A stretch of 64,000 bases of DNA. It comes from Begonia masoniana (taxonomy: Eukaryota; Streptophyta; Magnoliopsida; Cucurbitales; Begoniaceae). The notes below the pieces were generated by a model. The model had not been told where the DNA came from and did no database searches. It saw only the letters and a list, made by a program, of their open reading frames with translations. Of this stretch, positions 11,929 through 23,239 are shown one piece after another. The DNA lies in contig CM039502.1 of assembly GCA_022432975.1 (NCBI GenBank), forward strand, positions 2,904,375-2,968,374. The letters run 5' to 3'. Every line of letters starts with the position of its first letter. Position 1 is the first letter of the stretch. The position numbers and the translations under genes are program-made.

Positions 11929-12302
11929 TTCCCCCATAAGCTTAATTCAGCATTATCCTTGGTATGCTGAAAGATTCATTGACTCCGCCTTCAAGCGAGC
12001 CTTTGAAGAGTTCTTCAATTCTCTTCTTGATTTGATTTACCTTAAGAGAAAGTCCAGCTTCTCCTTCAATCTGATCTTACATCACAGATCGCATTGCTTC
12101 ATTTTTCCGATGCACATCTCCTTGTTGCACCCACATTCTAGCCTGCTTACCTTTGGCTAGATTCACTCTTTTGAAATTAACTTTTGGACTGCGCCTCAAA
12201 TGCAGCCTAGCATGCCCAACCAAGTGTTCATCGCACTTAGCTGATTTTAGCGCGCTATTGGAGAAGCCCTGCTTCTCCTTTATTGGGCCTTGGCCCAGGC
12301 TT

Positions 12303-12593
12303 TCATGCTTCATGAGAAATGAGGTGAGATAAACCACCCCCTCCATTTGAAATTGCTGACTTTGTCGATACCAAAGTAAGGTAGTCTTTGAATTGATTCT
12401 TAAATTGCCAAAGATTGACTTCTATCTCCCATGTAGCTTTGTCTTCGTGTTCCCATTGCACAAGAAATTCTCTTCGTTTTTTCTTTTTCTTGATTCTACG
12501 ATGATTGAGAATTTTCACGATCTTCTTTGTGAACTCCACCCTTTTCCCATTTGGTGCTATCTGCACATTACGCTGTTTTTTTTTTTTTTTCAA
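12303..12593 (-). pseudogene. integrase C-terminal chromodomain remnant
   Basis: The minus-strand frame encodes ILNHRRIKKKKKRREFLVQW followed by EHEDKATWEIEVNLWQFKNQF, the layout of the chromodomain at the C-terminus of chromovirus integrases (hydrophobic-QW, then ATWE..., then aromatic). The rest of integrase is absent upstream. It lies inside the LTR pair 11544-13659, which sets its identity. Confidence 0.75.
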
Positions 12594-12810
12594 AAAATGG
12601 TTTAAGAAAACTTACATGAATAATATGATAGATTTTGAGCCGTTCAGGAAGTTGCAATCGGTAAGCCATCGATCCAACCCTTTTTGTGACGATAAATGGC
12701 CCATCATATCTTGGAAATAATTCTCTTGGGAATCATGGATCCTTATCTTTTCTCCAAAGAAATGGATTGAGCTCAAGGAGAACTTTATCTCCTTTCTTGA
12801 ATTCTTTAAA

Positions 12811-13239
12811 TCAGTTAGATTTCGTGCTTCTCACGTGATGTCGTGCTCCTTCTTTTGGAACTACCTCCATTTTTCTCCCAACTCCATAATCTATTCTTCG
12901 CCCTTTAGGTTTCACCGATCTCATTATTTTCCTTGGTACTTTGCACCCTTGGTCACTCTTGACCCTTCTTGAATAGGTTGCATCCATATCCTTTGGCACC
13001 TTGTTGATGCCGACAAACACCTTGCCTATTCCCATAATAGTACCCGCTACACATTTTTCTATAATAAGATCTTTCTTCCTTATTGAATCTTGGAGTTGAT
13101 CCAACTTCCTCCTTATCAACCGGAGTTCCATGACTATAAGATTATCCTCGGTCATTGTCGTTGATGCTCCCATGAAACTTTCAAGCCTTGAGATTCTTGT
13201 AAGAATCGTGTCCATCTGATTTTGTACGAGAGTCTCCAT
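12811..13239 (-). pseudogene. Gag-like N-terminal remnant of the LTR element
   Basis: The frame opens METLVQNQMDTILTRISRLE at 13239, about 50 bp inside the right LTR and just after the primer-binding site, where Gag starts in plant Gypsy elements. The first part is helical and coiled-coil-like; the later part (basic, KPKGRR) is unrecognised. The internal deletion joins this segment to the integrase tail. Confidence 0.6.
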
Positions 13240-13291
13240 GAGTTAGAAATCCGCCGGTTGTTTCAAAATAACCGTATCTCTGATACCAATT

Positions 13292-13659
13292 TGTTGGAAT
13301 GAGGAAGAGGGATTTTAAGAGAAAGGAAGTAGGAGGAGGAGAAATACAACTAGAGAGCAAACTAGATTGTAGAAATGACTTCTTGAAAAGACCTGATATA
13401 ATTTTTCCTTTTAAAAAACTAGACTCACAACCTATTTATAGGACTATTTGGTACATGTATAAGGCGATACATGAACCACCTATTTAATTCAATACATGAA
13501 CAAACACTTAAATAAAACACCTAAGTACATAGAACAATGTACTTAAACATACACGAATCACAACTTTCTAGACATCCTTTCACAAGTTCATTGACTTAAA
13601 TTAAGAGCATAATAAAAACATACATTAACCAATTATCTTATTTAAGCTTATTTTCAACA
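13292..13659 (-). repeat. right LTR (5' LTR of the minus-strand element)
   Basis: TGTTGGAATGAGG...TTTTCAACA. It directly abuts the minus-strand primer-binding site at 13290-13275, which fixes its role as the 5' LTR. Confidence 0.85.
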
Positions 13660-13676
13660 ATACGTAGGGGTGGGCA

Positions 13677-14711
13677 TGTGATGACCCAAATGTGCACGTA
13701 TGAGTACGACTGCAGGGCAAACCTCGGGTTGCGGGGCAAACCTTGGGACCTAAGCTGAGTGTAGGCGAATCCCGGACTCGAGTATAGGCGAATCCCGGGT
13801 CGTAAAAAGGGGGTCGTCACAATCTCACATCGCTTGGGGAAGTATGTGGAAATGAAACATTGTAAAAAGACTGACACGAGGCGACCTAGAAAGGAAGCAC
13901 GTGTTAAACCCACAAAACCCAAAAATAGAGTGAAGTGTGTGAAGAGTGAATCGATCGAGAATGAAAATGACAATAATGAAGGAAATTGAAATGTGTTTTG
14001 TGTGACGTGAAGAAGAGATGGAAGAGAAGAATAATGTAGTCCTTTGAACGGACTTGTGAACTATCTTACGTGAGGTTCACAAGTTCTAGATTTCCGTAGA
14101 AATCTACCGTTCGTAGGCAATGGTTCGACTTCTCCTCGCTCAAACTCCCGAATGGAAGTTTGAAAAAGAGAAGTTTACGAGTTAGCTCAAGCACCACGAG
14201 CTCGCTAACAAGGAGGTCCTCTACCTCGTTCACGGATCCAGAAATCCGAGGCAAACTCTCAAAGAGCACTTTCTCACAAAGGAGAAGAAAATGTCTACTT
14301 CTTTTATTAATTTGGCAAAAAGGTTCTCAATGCTACTAATCCATGCCTTTAAATAGACCTAGGGTGATGGATGCTAGGGTTTATGTTGTGTTTGTTGGAG
14401 AAGATTGAAGCCGTTGATGACGTTGATCCAATGGTCTAAGATGTGTGCTTGTTGATGAAGATTTGGAGCCTTTGGATGAGATATATCAATGGTCCTAAGG
14501 CTTGATCCTTGTCTTCCTCCTTTGTCCAATCAAGTGCCTCCCTTGATTCCTACTTCATGCTTCCTTAGTTGGATTGGGTCTTCCCCTCCTTGGGTTTGAC
14601 CATACCTTGCTTCCTTGGTCTTCAACCCATAACAATCCATGACCATCTAACCTAACCAACAATCTAAATGCATGCATTGAGTAAGGCTTATAAATAATCC
14701 TTACCCTCACA
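13677..14711 (-). repeat. probable LTR of a second Gypsy element
   Basis: A ~1035-bp block bounded by TGTGATGACCC and CCCTCACA (TG...CA termini). It sits immediately downstream, in minus-strand sense, of a Gypsy pol tail. It includes wording common in plant LTRs (CTCACATCGCTTGGGG at 13827). No partner LTR is in the window. The bases before the LTR in minus-strand sense are pyrimidine-rich, not a clear polypurine tract, so the boundary is uncertain. Confidence 0.5.
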
Positions 14712-14812
14712 AAAAAGGCTGAATGTTTGCCGAATAAAAAGATAAAAAGACACTAAAGGTGTTCATGAAATCAAAATAAAGAAAAGGAAATAAAGTGCAT
14801 AATATTAAAAGG

Positions 14813-15205
14813 CTACACGTTTGGGATGCCGGGAAGACAAATTCCCGTCTGATGACGCTCACAACTCTCACGTGCGTCCCAAGTTAATACATGCACGGGC
14901 TGCTCCTGATCCATTGGGACAATATCCCAAATGGAACCATCCTCGAAGCTAAGACCTGCAAAAGAAACAAGATCGTCAGTGAATTGATTAAGTAAAGCTA
15001 AAGATCTTGTCTGTGATCGTGTAACAGGCCTCCCAAGTATGTCATCCCCTCCTGGTGATGAAGGATTTGACCTCAAATCCAATGCTTTTATCTCTTCATC
15101 TTCATTAGTTTCTTCACCCAAGTATGGTGAAAGATCTTGCACATTGAAAGTGGCTGATACGCCATAGTCTCCAGGTAGGTCAATCTCGTAAGCATTTACT
15201 TTGTA
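14813..15205 (-). pseudogene. Ty3/Gypsy polyprotein C-terminal fragment
   Basis: The minus strand reads VNAYEIDLPGDYGVSATFNV then QDLSPYLGEETNEDEEIKALDLRSNP and GRPVTRSQ, the standard tail of plant Gypsy Pol polyproteins (..DLP..YGVS.TFNV.DLSPY.., then DLRSNPF and TRSRA). Upstream of about 15205 the homology stops in AT-rich DNA, so the element is truncated at its 5' side. Confidence 0.8.
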
Positions 15206-15555
15206 CGTAGATAGTTCTTTTTTATGTTTAATTTAATTATTTAGATTTCATTATATTTTATAATGTTTGATAGTTATATTGAGTTTTTATGTTAAATAGT
15301 TGAATTTAGCTTTTATGTTAGATAGTTTGATATATTTTAGATATTGAATTTAATTTATCTTATGAGATTTTATTTTAATCATAGATTATTATATTTAATT
15401 TGTTAGATTTAATTTGTTAGCTTAATATACGTTACTTTCATTTTTTATTCTTTCGATTACGAATATAAGCAAAAATATGTATACTGAGTTTATTGAAAAA
15501 ATTTGTATGGAATTTTAGAATTTTTTGTTTTTTTATTTTTTATTTTTTTTAAAAT
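15206..15555. other. AT-rich spacer
   Basis: TTTAGAT/TTAATTT-rich, low-complexity sequence. No gene is recognised. Confidence 0.5.
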
Positions 15556-15559
15556 CAGC

Positions 15560-15727
15560 ATTACAATGGGAGAAATCGGGACCAGACCAGACCGACTTTT
15601 TTGGTTTGGTCCGGTCTGGTCCCACTCCTTGCACAGTCCGGTACTAGGATTCGAGATAAAATTCTCGAATCCCATGGTCCGGTCTAATTCTGGCTCGGGA
15701 CCGGACCGAATCGGACCATGCACACCC
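15560..15727. repeat. GGTCCGGTCTGGTCC-type interspersed repeat
   Basis: Dense GACCGG/GGTCCG words on both strands (ACCAGACCAGACCGAC, GGTCCGGTCTGGTCC, GGACCGGACCGAATCGGACC), ending CATGCACACCCCTAG. A partial mirror of that end, GTAGGGGTGGGCATG, lies at 13664-13678, just before the second Gypsy LTR. Confidence 0.6.
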
Positions 15728-15734
15728 CTAGATA

Positions 15735-16580
15735 TACGTCGGTCGTTTTACTTATATTATCTGAAATATAAAATAGGAATAACAAAAATATATTTGTATT
15801 TAGTCAAATCTAATAATTATATATGTACTTCTTTCTTATTATAGGGAGATGAGGGAGATTTTTGACAGGTTGCCAAATCATTCAACTTTTGGAGAGTTAA
15901 CACATACTTGCAGGGCACAATTTCGTATTATTTGAAAAAATAAAAATTAATTAATTTATAATTAGAATTTTCTTCCATATTTACTATATTATGTTAACCC
16001 CAAAGATAAATATTAAAGAAGAAAAAAAAAGAGTTTAGAACTTCAAAGAAAAATATCAGTGCTAATAAAATAAGTTCTAGTCATAAAATATTACAATCAA
16101 CCAACATAGAATGAAAATTTAAAAAAAAAAATATATTCAATTAATTCGTAAATTCCACCCATTTATCAAAATTTTGAATGAAAAGACTTTACTAATTATT
16201 CTTGTAAAATCCTTCAATACTCCTAATACAATATTATTCGGTTTGAACTAAATTCTGCACATATTTGTTTTGAGGTTAGCAAAAATGCGTTATACTGTGT
16301 AAAGAAGAGGCTTCTGTTTATAAACCACTTAATTTATATTTTTCTAAGCGACGTCAAATTTTGTATTCCTACAAGTATGGACTAAATTTTCACAATTAAC
16401 AAAATCTTATAACGTTATTGCTTTAAAGACGACGAGGCTGCCCCAATCCTTGTCTTTTAATGGAAATCTACAATAACATTCATCATGTTAACATCTGATG
16501 CAAGTTATTAAATTTTTACACCATTTCACTTAATGGGATAGAATGAAGGAGTGAAAAACATAAATAGATCAGCCGACGAC
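15735..16580. other. AT-rich upstream region of the C2H2 gene
   Basis: No coding frame recognised. This is the likely distal promoter of the gene starting at 16729. Confidence 0.4.
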
Positions 16581-16585
16581 TCCAA

Positions 16586-16586
<1 letters not shown>

Positions 16587-16629
<43 letters not shown>

Positions 16630-16645
16630 GAAATATATATATATA
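16587..16645. repeat. compound (CT)n-(TA)n microsatellite
   Basis: About 10 CT units run straight into (TA)n and further ATAT tracts, 85-140 bp upstream of the zinc-finger start codon, so it lies in the core promoter region. Confidence 0.9.
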
Positions 16646-16666
16646 ATGAATGGTTGCCCGTTTGCA

Positions 16667-16676
16667 GTGTATAAAT
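16667..16676 (+). promoter_or_regulatory. candidate TATA box
   Basis: GTATAAATAC about 60 bp before the ATG at 16729, a normal position for a plant TATA box with a short leader. Confidence 0.5.
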
Positions 16677-16728
16677 ACATAATGCCGATTGCTGCAATGC
16701 ACACTCTCTATATTTCTTTGTCTGTAAC

Positions 16729-17382
16729 ATGGCAAGGGTAGATTACCAAATCAAACAAGACGAAAACAGACCAAGCACACGGTTAAAACTCTTTGGCTTC
16801 CACGTCCAAGAAGAAGAAGAAGAAGAAGAAGAAGATTCTATTAAACATTCATCAGTTTCATCGGGATCCAGCAGCTTTCCTCCCTCCGGCGACCGAAAAT
16901 ACGAGTGCAAGTACTGTTACAGAGAGTTCGCAAACTCACAAGCCCTCGGAGGCCACCAAAACGCTCACAAGAAAGAAAGACAACAGCTCAAGCGCGCTCA
17001 ATTACAAGCCAGCAGGAACTCGTCTCTTTCTTACCTCAGAAACCCAATAATCTCCGCCTTCTCGCCGCCAGCTCACCTCCTTTCTCCGCGTAGGGCCACT
17101 ACTTCCTCGTGGGTTTACGAACTACGAGCTCCACCACCGTTCCACGTGCCGCACTCGTGTTCTTTCCCTTCCTCCAGCGACGGAAGACGGGGGAGTGTTG
17201 TATTCGGCGGTGGCGACTCAGATTCCCCAGCGTATATGGGAATGAAATCTCGAGAAGCAGAGTGGTCCCATGTGAATATTGGGCCGAAATCGAGTCAGTC
17301 CGCAAGTGGGGATGTTGAGCCTAGTTTTGACGACTGCCTAGGCCTGAACTTGCATCTCAGCCTTGCTCCAGCCGCCCCATGA
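16729..17382 (+). CDS. single-finger C2H2 transcription factor, GIS/ZFP5-ZFP6-ZFP8 clade
   Basis: A 217-residue intronless frame. It has a conserved KLFGF box at residues 20-24, an acidic run at 28-36, and one C2H2 finger with C60, C63, H76 and H80 carrying the plant-specific QALGGH at 71-76 and the clade signature QNAHKKER. The C-terminus ends [16 protein letters not shown], with an LxLxLxL EAR-type repression motif at 206-212. In Arabidopsis this clade (GIS, ZFP5, ZFP6, ZFP8) links gibberellin and cytokinin signals to trichome and root-hair initiation. The exact orthologue cannot be assigned. The start is the first in-frame ATG after a TATA-like box. The acidic run is encoded by a GAA repeat (about 16809-16834) that may vary in length. 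Confidence 0.92.
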   Translation: MARVDYQIKQDENRPSTRLKLFGFHVQEEEEEEEEDSIKHSSVSSGSSSFPPSGDRKYECKYCYREFANSQALGGHQNAHKKERQQLKRAQLQASRNSSLSYLRNPIISAFSPPAHLLSPRRATTSSWVYELRAPPPFHVPHSCSFPSSSDGRRGSVVFGGGDSDSPAYMGMKSREAEWSHVNIGPKSSQSASGDVEPSFDDCLGLNLHLSLAPAAP

Positions 17383-17937
17383 AGCTCTAATCAGGTCAAT
17401 GAAGGACGTAAAAATGTATGATTTAAGTGTACACTTACTGCAACTCTTGTCAACTATTTATAGTCCTTGATCAGTATGGTACAAAATAAACGAATAAAAA
17501 GCTTGCCCAATAATACCCGGTTCCGGTTCATCGTGGGCAACTGTTCCGGCGTGGACCCGGACACTCTTCCTGGTTGCTTGCCTCGAAAAAAGAAATTATT
17601 CCAAAAACTACCACTTTTCTCTCAGTAGATTCCAAAGTTGGAATGAAAGTAAACCTCGAATTGAATACGTAAACTGAAAACAACTCGAATGTTTTATAAG
17701 GAGCTCTTATATTCTTGTTATAAATACAGTATTTGTTGTATAAGCACTTAAGCAGAACTTTCGTTGGAGCAGGAACAGGGGGCCAATTCAAGCAAAAATG
17801 GACTGTAAATAGGTCCAAAATGTTACAACAAAAATGCTACAGCATGCAGACATCAGCAGCATTTTAGCACTCCTAAGGACTTTATAGGGTAAACTGATTG
17901 CGCAAAGAAAACGCAGGGACAAATGTTTGCTAACTAT

Positions 17938-19370
17938 CAAGTTGACGGGGTTGTACCATTTTGTTCTTGCTCGGTCAATGGAGATGGTTGTTTAAGCTCG
18001 ACGATCATGGCTGGTTGTTCAGGTTCCACAGGAACACATGGCCTCCACACAGTTTCTTGATCCACATCCAATGAGTGCTATACCCTTGACTGTCAAATCC
18101 GCCCTGATAGTATCACTTCTTAAGAAATCCTTGTTTTTCCTTGCTAACGATCTTTATTCGATTAGTTTTAATATATCATTTTCCGCGAGCCCAGCTCTCT
18201 TCAATGCCACGTCCTTCAACTGTTGTAAGACCTATCCAGAAGATCACAGTGTTAAAGAAGACAGTGTTATGTAAGAAACGGAGTCAAGAGTGACAGTTTA
18301 TGTATAATGTAAAATAAGTAAAGAAAACATATTTACTTCTGAGGAAGACAACAATCCAAGAATATTCAGGACATCTTTGATTTCCTTTTCTTCATAAATG
18401 AGGGACTGAATCACGAGAGCTGTTGTTGCATCTGTGGCTTCTTCTGATAAATACGAAAGTAAAGTACATATTACAAGAACGAAAAGCTTTACAGAAAGAA
18501 ATTATTCGCCAACATGTACGTACCTTCAGGAAATTGAATGAGCTATTTATAAATTTTAATGCGTCCTGGAAGGCACTAGTCAGTATATGTGCAGTGTTCA
18601 AGTCATCGGCCATTTTAGTCTGGAACCCGTTGCGAAGCTTACTGATGCAGTCTTGAGCAACAGGAGTGATACGATTTTTCTTACCATTATTGCTGTCATT
18701 CTCCTTTGTGTTTCCTTCTTGAAATGGCGACGAAGCATCTTTACAATCTTGCAATGTCTATCAAACAAAAAAACAAACTCAAGAAGTCATGTGAATGCAG
18801 AATTGTCTTAAGTTAAAACTTAAGATGAAGGGATTGTTGGAGATAAGAGTTCAAACCTGTTATATATGATAAACTGCCTCAGACCAACTTTCCAGTACAG
18901 AAACTGTATAATTCAGAGGAGATCGATAATGAGCACTGATCAAAAAGTGGCTCAAAAAACTTATCACTGTTATTAGTAACATGCCCATTGTGCATCCAAA
19001 AACTTATCTTACTCTCTTGGCAAGAAGCACAGCTCTGAGCAATTCCACTACCATGAATGTCAAACTTAAACGAAAGATAATGAGCACTCATAGCACTGCA
19101 TTCAATGTGCCATCCTGGACCCCCATGGGCTGTCCCAACTTGACTCATCAGGCTTTGCAGCCTGCAATCATCAAAATGTAATCTTCACTGTAAATTGTTG
19201 GAAGGCTATCATAATACTACCATTTTAATAGGTCCATACCATCCACAAGGCAAAGCCAACCTGATTTTTCTTACGTGAATCAACTGCAACTCTTTCACTG
19301 ATTTTCCAACTTCTGCCCCGACAACTGACCATAATTTTGGGATTTGTTCACCATTTTTGATGATCTGTAG
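17938..19370 (-). pseudogene. cysteinyl-tRNA synthetase pseudogene
   Basis: The minus strand carries the C-terminal two-thirds of a plant CysRS in several exons: YGQLSGQKLE and ERVAVDSRKKN (about 19250-19340), [21 protein letters not shown] (about 19050-19125), [20 protein letters not shown], then ITPVAQDCISKLRNGF, MADDLNTAHILTSAF, KDVLNILGLL, ALKRAGL, ARKNKDF and VWRPCVPVEPEQPA, with a stop near 17938. It is dead. The GIDLIFPHHENE segment bearing a zinc-ligand His is deleted, KMSKS is missing, an in-frame TAA replaces a Glu in the IEER segment (about 18158), and a one-base insertion near 18069 shifts the last exon. Introns persist, so this is a decayed genomic copy, not a retrocopy. The 5' third including HIGH is not visible and may fall in or beyond the gap at 19554. 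Confidence 0.85.
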
Positions 19371-21779
19371 TCATTTTTATAAACGTCAAAATCCATGATC
19401 AAATCAGAATCATTATCTGTAATATCCGGCTTGTACGGACATTTGAATATATTAGATTATATTGATATTTTGATAAAACGCGGCATTTTCAGTAAATATG
19501 TCAAATCAGGTCCGTTTTACAAAAAGAAAGCGTCATTACGATCCTAACGACTANNNNNNNNNNNNNNNNNNNNNNNNNNNNNNNNNNNNNNNNNNNNNNN
19601 NNNNNNNNNNNNNNNNNNNNNNNNNNNNNNNNNNNNNNNNNNNNNNNNNNNNNATCGACACTACATCAAATCATCATCTTGATGCACATTTCTCATTTGG
19701 GGTATCCAACTTACAACAGGGATTTCACCTATGATATAAAATCTCATAAGAACCTATAATGCAGTGATGCATATGCTATGCATGAATTTTCAGATTAAGT
19801 GACGAACATTACATTCCGTTTCATTTGGCAAGAGGAGGTATAATGGTGGGCTTTAGGAGAAACAGGCGTGACAGAAGTGCCTATCATGCAACTAACAGAA
19901 AATACGTACGAGAATATAGAAAACAGAACAAACACCATCCTCCATCTCCCACGCTTCACCAATACCTTACATTCGATTTATCTTTTCTCTTAGCTTCAAA
20001 AAAACCCCGTGTAAGAAAACATTTTGCATGAACCTTTCGGGAAAAACATGTATGCATAACACTAAACAGTACTAAACTCAGTAAAAAGAGAGCTGCCTGA
20101 CCTCGGAAGAGTTCTGATCGTGGCCGGAATCTTGCCATATACGTCTTCCTAGAGGAATCATCATCGCAAGTGAGCTTTGTCACATTTGATTCTGGTAGTT
20201 ATGCATCATCAACAAGAGTCTTGTTGGGTTCAATTCTTAGAATGTTCGAATCTAAGACGAGTGGAGCTCGCAAAATAATTTACTGGAAAGTTGATAGAAT
20301 CACGACAAGAAAAGAGGGAGTCTTACTTTGTGTTAGACCGAGTGTCTTGTAATTTCGGAACTCGGAATTATTTTTAATCTAGCGTGACTCTGCAGATGTA
20401 GCAATTGCCGACTCGTGTACCACCCTCATGTCTCTTTACTTTTTGCTTTTCTTATTTCCCTTATTGTTACTTATTATCAGGTGTCTCACGTAGTGTTCCA
20501 CAACACACTAAAACAACGCATAACAATCATATTTTTTATCTTACCTTACAAGGGGAATATTGCAGCTGTTACACAGTTGGATCTTCGTGGTGGTTTTCCC
20601 TTGTCTTTTTTCTTTTAGAATATTTATTTTTCTTGTAGTGGAGAATCTTATACTTCTTCTTTTCGTGGTCTACTAATTTATTCGGTATTTTTATTTTTCA
20701 TTCAAGTACTCTTCGGATTTTAATTCATAAAGCACTCTCTCTAATTTCTTGAGACCACTGTATAGAGTTCGCTCCATTTTGTTTGGTTATGATTTTGAAA
20801 TTTAGGTTTTAAGCATTCCGCTAGCGAACTATGAATTATTCTTTGTGTTGGCAGTCAGGTCGTCTCCTGATAATCAAGTCTTCATCGTCGTATTTTTGTT
20901 TTGAAATGCCATCGGGATGAAAATCTAGGTAACAACATAATTGCCTTCATTCACAAAATAATGTTTAGCGAATCAAATAACTTTCTTGTACATTCCGAAC
21001 TATCAAGTTTCAAAACTTTAGCGTATTGATTTCCTGCTGCTCCGTTATGCTCAGAGATCCATGGCTACACAATTTAACCTGCTCCCCTTCATCAAAACAT
21101 ATACAACAACAAAGCAACGAAAAAAATAGCTTCGATCAATTAGTTACGGTATGAATGCAAAAATAATAATAAAACCCATATTAATTTGTTGGCAGGATAT
21201 TTAGAGAGGCCTGAGTGCGCAGAAAAAAAAAAAAAAATAAACATTTATCGGGAGGCTGAAAATTTTGAATTATTGGTGAAGCTGAATCGAAACGAGGAAG
21301 AACGGAAGAATTTGATAGTGGACATGCATTTTTTGGAGACGAAGGGAATTTATTCCAACGCAATCAGTGAAAAAAAATTCTGATAGTTTCGTTTCAAGTC
21401 CTTTCTTTAAAAATTGTGATATAAATGGAGAATTTCTTATTTGCTAGGTTCCATTTTTTGAGGTGACAAACCAATTGGCATCATTGCTTCACCCCGTTAA
21501 TCTCTCCAAATTAAGTCACCCAGTATTATTATTAGAATTATTGATTTAATAACGTTTTATGATATGCCCATCCACGATAATTATCAAAAAAGGTGTCTCC
21601 AAATTACAATCCTAGAACCCATTCAGACTTTGATATTCTATAAAAAATTGAAAGGAGATGGAATATGTGACAGTGTGCTATGAGAAGTGAAGAAAATTCA
21701 ATATTTTTTTGATTACGACGGTTCAACCTATAATAGTGAGGTCCATCTCACATCACTTGAAATATGAAAAGTGATGATT
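19371..21779. other. no gene recognised; contains assembly gap
   Basis: Includes the 100-N gap 19554-19653. Short frames on both strands have no recognisable content. An A13 run lies at about 21223-21236. Confidence 0.45.
19554..19653. other. assembly gap (100 N)
   Basis: Exactly 100 N, upstream (minus sense) of the CysRS pseudogene. Confidence 0.98.
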
Positions 21780-22530
21780 TATAGTAAAGTTATTCTCAGA
21801 ACTAGTACAACCGTTTTTGAGCAAACCTCAAAATAAATTCGCGTAGGCTCCGAGCAAAAATGGACAATATTGTAGGGGGGTATGACTAGTAGCACTAGGA
21901 CTCTACATATGGTATTAGAGTCGAAACCCAACTGGACTGTGGCCGACGAGGACGCCGGGTTTCTCAAGAGAAATTGCATGCTTGCCCTTTGCTCACGGAC
22001 CACACAAAATTATGTTTGATTGTGATAGTCAGCTTTCCTAGGTGGGAGCGAAATCTTATGTCATGGGAAGGTGAAAAGTAGATGGTTCTTAGTAGAGGTC
22101 CGGGAGTTTTCCTTATTACCTAGTACAATACCTTTTTGTCTAATCTCAAAATAAATATCTGGCTTCGCCTTAAAGCGAACAATATTGTACGAAGAATACT
22201 GAGGATATCACAAATAGTATAAAAACTAAACCCAACCGGAAGTGTTACCAACAAGACATCAGTGCTAAGGGGGAGATTGTAACAATTCACTAATGGAGGC
22301 AAAGACGAAGCAAGATTCTGTTAATTGTGAATCCAATCCATATCAGTGGTAATTTTTTATTTTTTTTTTTTGGATATTTCTCTTATTTTGTAAGAGTTTT
22401 GAAAGTGAATGTTATAACAAGTTCACTCTCTACTATATAATGCGTTATGTGCTAACCCTAAAACAAACAATGTAGTCTCCGACTCAAAAGCAATAATATT
22501 GTACTAATAGCACTGGAATTTCCCTAACAT
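21780..22530. repeat. three decayed copies of an LTR-like 'ACAATATTGTA' repeat
   Basis: Three segments share CTCAAAATAAAT...AACAATATTGTA wording (about 21829-21910, 22143-22285, 22450-22515). The first two add GTATTAGAGTCGAAACCCAAC or GTATAAAAACTAAACCCAACC and GACGAGGACGCCGG or GACATCAGTGCTAAGGGGG, followed by GATTGTAAC. This resembles a common degenerate plant LTR/TRIM-like repeat. There is no coding content. Confidence 0.55.
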
Positions 22531-22945
22531 CGGAAATAACCAGAGAAAGTAAAAAAACATTAAACGAAAGGAACACATCGTTGTTCCTCAGCAACGTAAA
22601 CCCTCATAACCACTACAAACGATTCACTGCTCATACAGCAGATCAAACAAGAAGAAATCACAAAACAGAAAGACGCTCATTTAAGTAAGTACTTCTTCCT
22701 CTTCTTCTCAAAGTCCCAGCTTTCTTCCTCATTTCAATCTCCGTTTTCTTAACTTTAATTAAAAAAGGATCCCAACCCTTTTTTAATGAGTGACTTCCAG
22801 TCCCCAGCGAAAAATTTTGTTTTCAGCTTCTTGCGAACGTATAACAGCATTGTTCATCAGACCAAGACAAATCACAATTTTTCTTTTTTATTTTCTTAAG
22901 TTTTTAAATTTAGATATATAATCTTGGAAACATTTTTTTTTCAAT

Positions 22946-23229
22946 ATTCTGCAACAGAGTGATGATGGTCAGTAGTAACGGATGTTTGGACTTGCCACAC
23001 TTGACTTTCAAAAGGAGAGACGCTTGCCAACTTGCGGGTATCCCTAAGTGTGGAGGTCCGGACCCGTCTCTCTACAGCGCCATCGACCTTAGTTTTGCCC
23101 GGAGACTGGGATTGCCTACCGTTAACTGCAGAGTTCAAAACTTTGCGAGCCGATCAAGCTGCTACCGATTGGAGCAATGAAAAACAATGGCTCCACCAGT
23201 TCTTTACCTCCTTGATGGAAAGAAGGTGA
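22946..23229 (+). other. unrecognised open segment, possible exon
   Basis: GC-richer than its flanks, with two overlapping open plus-strand frames (one through EFKTLRADQAATDWSNEKQW, one through DLPHLTFKRRDACQLAG). It follows a CAG at about 22954 and a CT/CAA-rich leader-like stretch (22560-22700). I do not recognise a family. It could be a 5' exon or gene debris. Confidence 0.25.
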
Positions 23230-23239
23230 CTGATTTGTA

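Larger units (their letters stand above)
11544..13659 (-). mobile_element. deleted Ty3/Gypsy (chromodomain) LTR retrotransposon
   Basis: Two direct LTRs (11544-11928, 385 bp; 13292-13659, 368 bp) both run TGTTG...CAACA and are nearly identical over most of their length. Read on the minus strand, the inner side of the right LTR is followed by TGGTATCAGAGATACGG near 13280, a primer-binding site for initiator Met-tRNA. The left LTR is preceded by the purine tract TATGGGGGAA near 11930-11937. A 4-bp ATAC flanks both ends (11540-11543, 13660-13663). Only 1.36 kb of interior remains, encoding a Gag-like start and a chromodomain, so protease, RT, RNase H and most of integrase are gone. The element is non-autonomous. 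Confidence 0.88.

Noticed and set aside
13638..13973. 111-codon minus-strand frame
   Set aside because: It falls within the putative Gypsy LTR; LTRs of this type do not encode protein and the translation has no recognisable content.
16793..17318. Overlapping frames within the C2H2 gene on both strands
   Set aside because: Out-of-frame shadows of the zinc-finger coding sequence, which alone shows a conserved domain.
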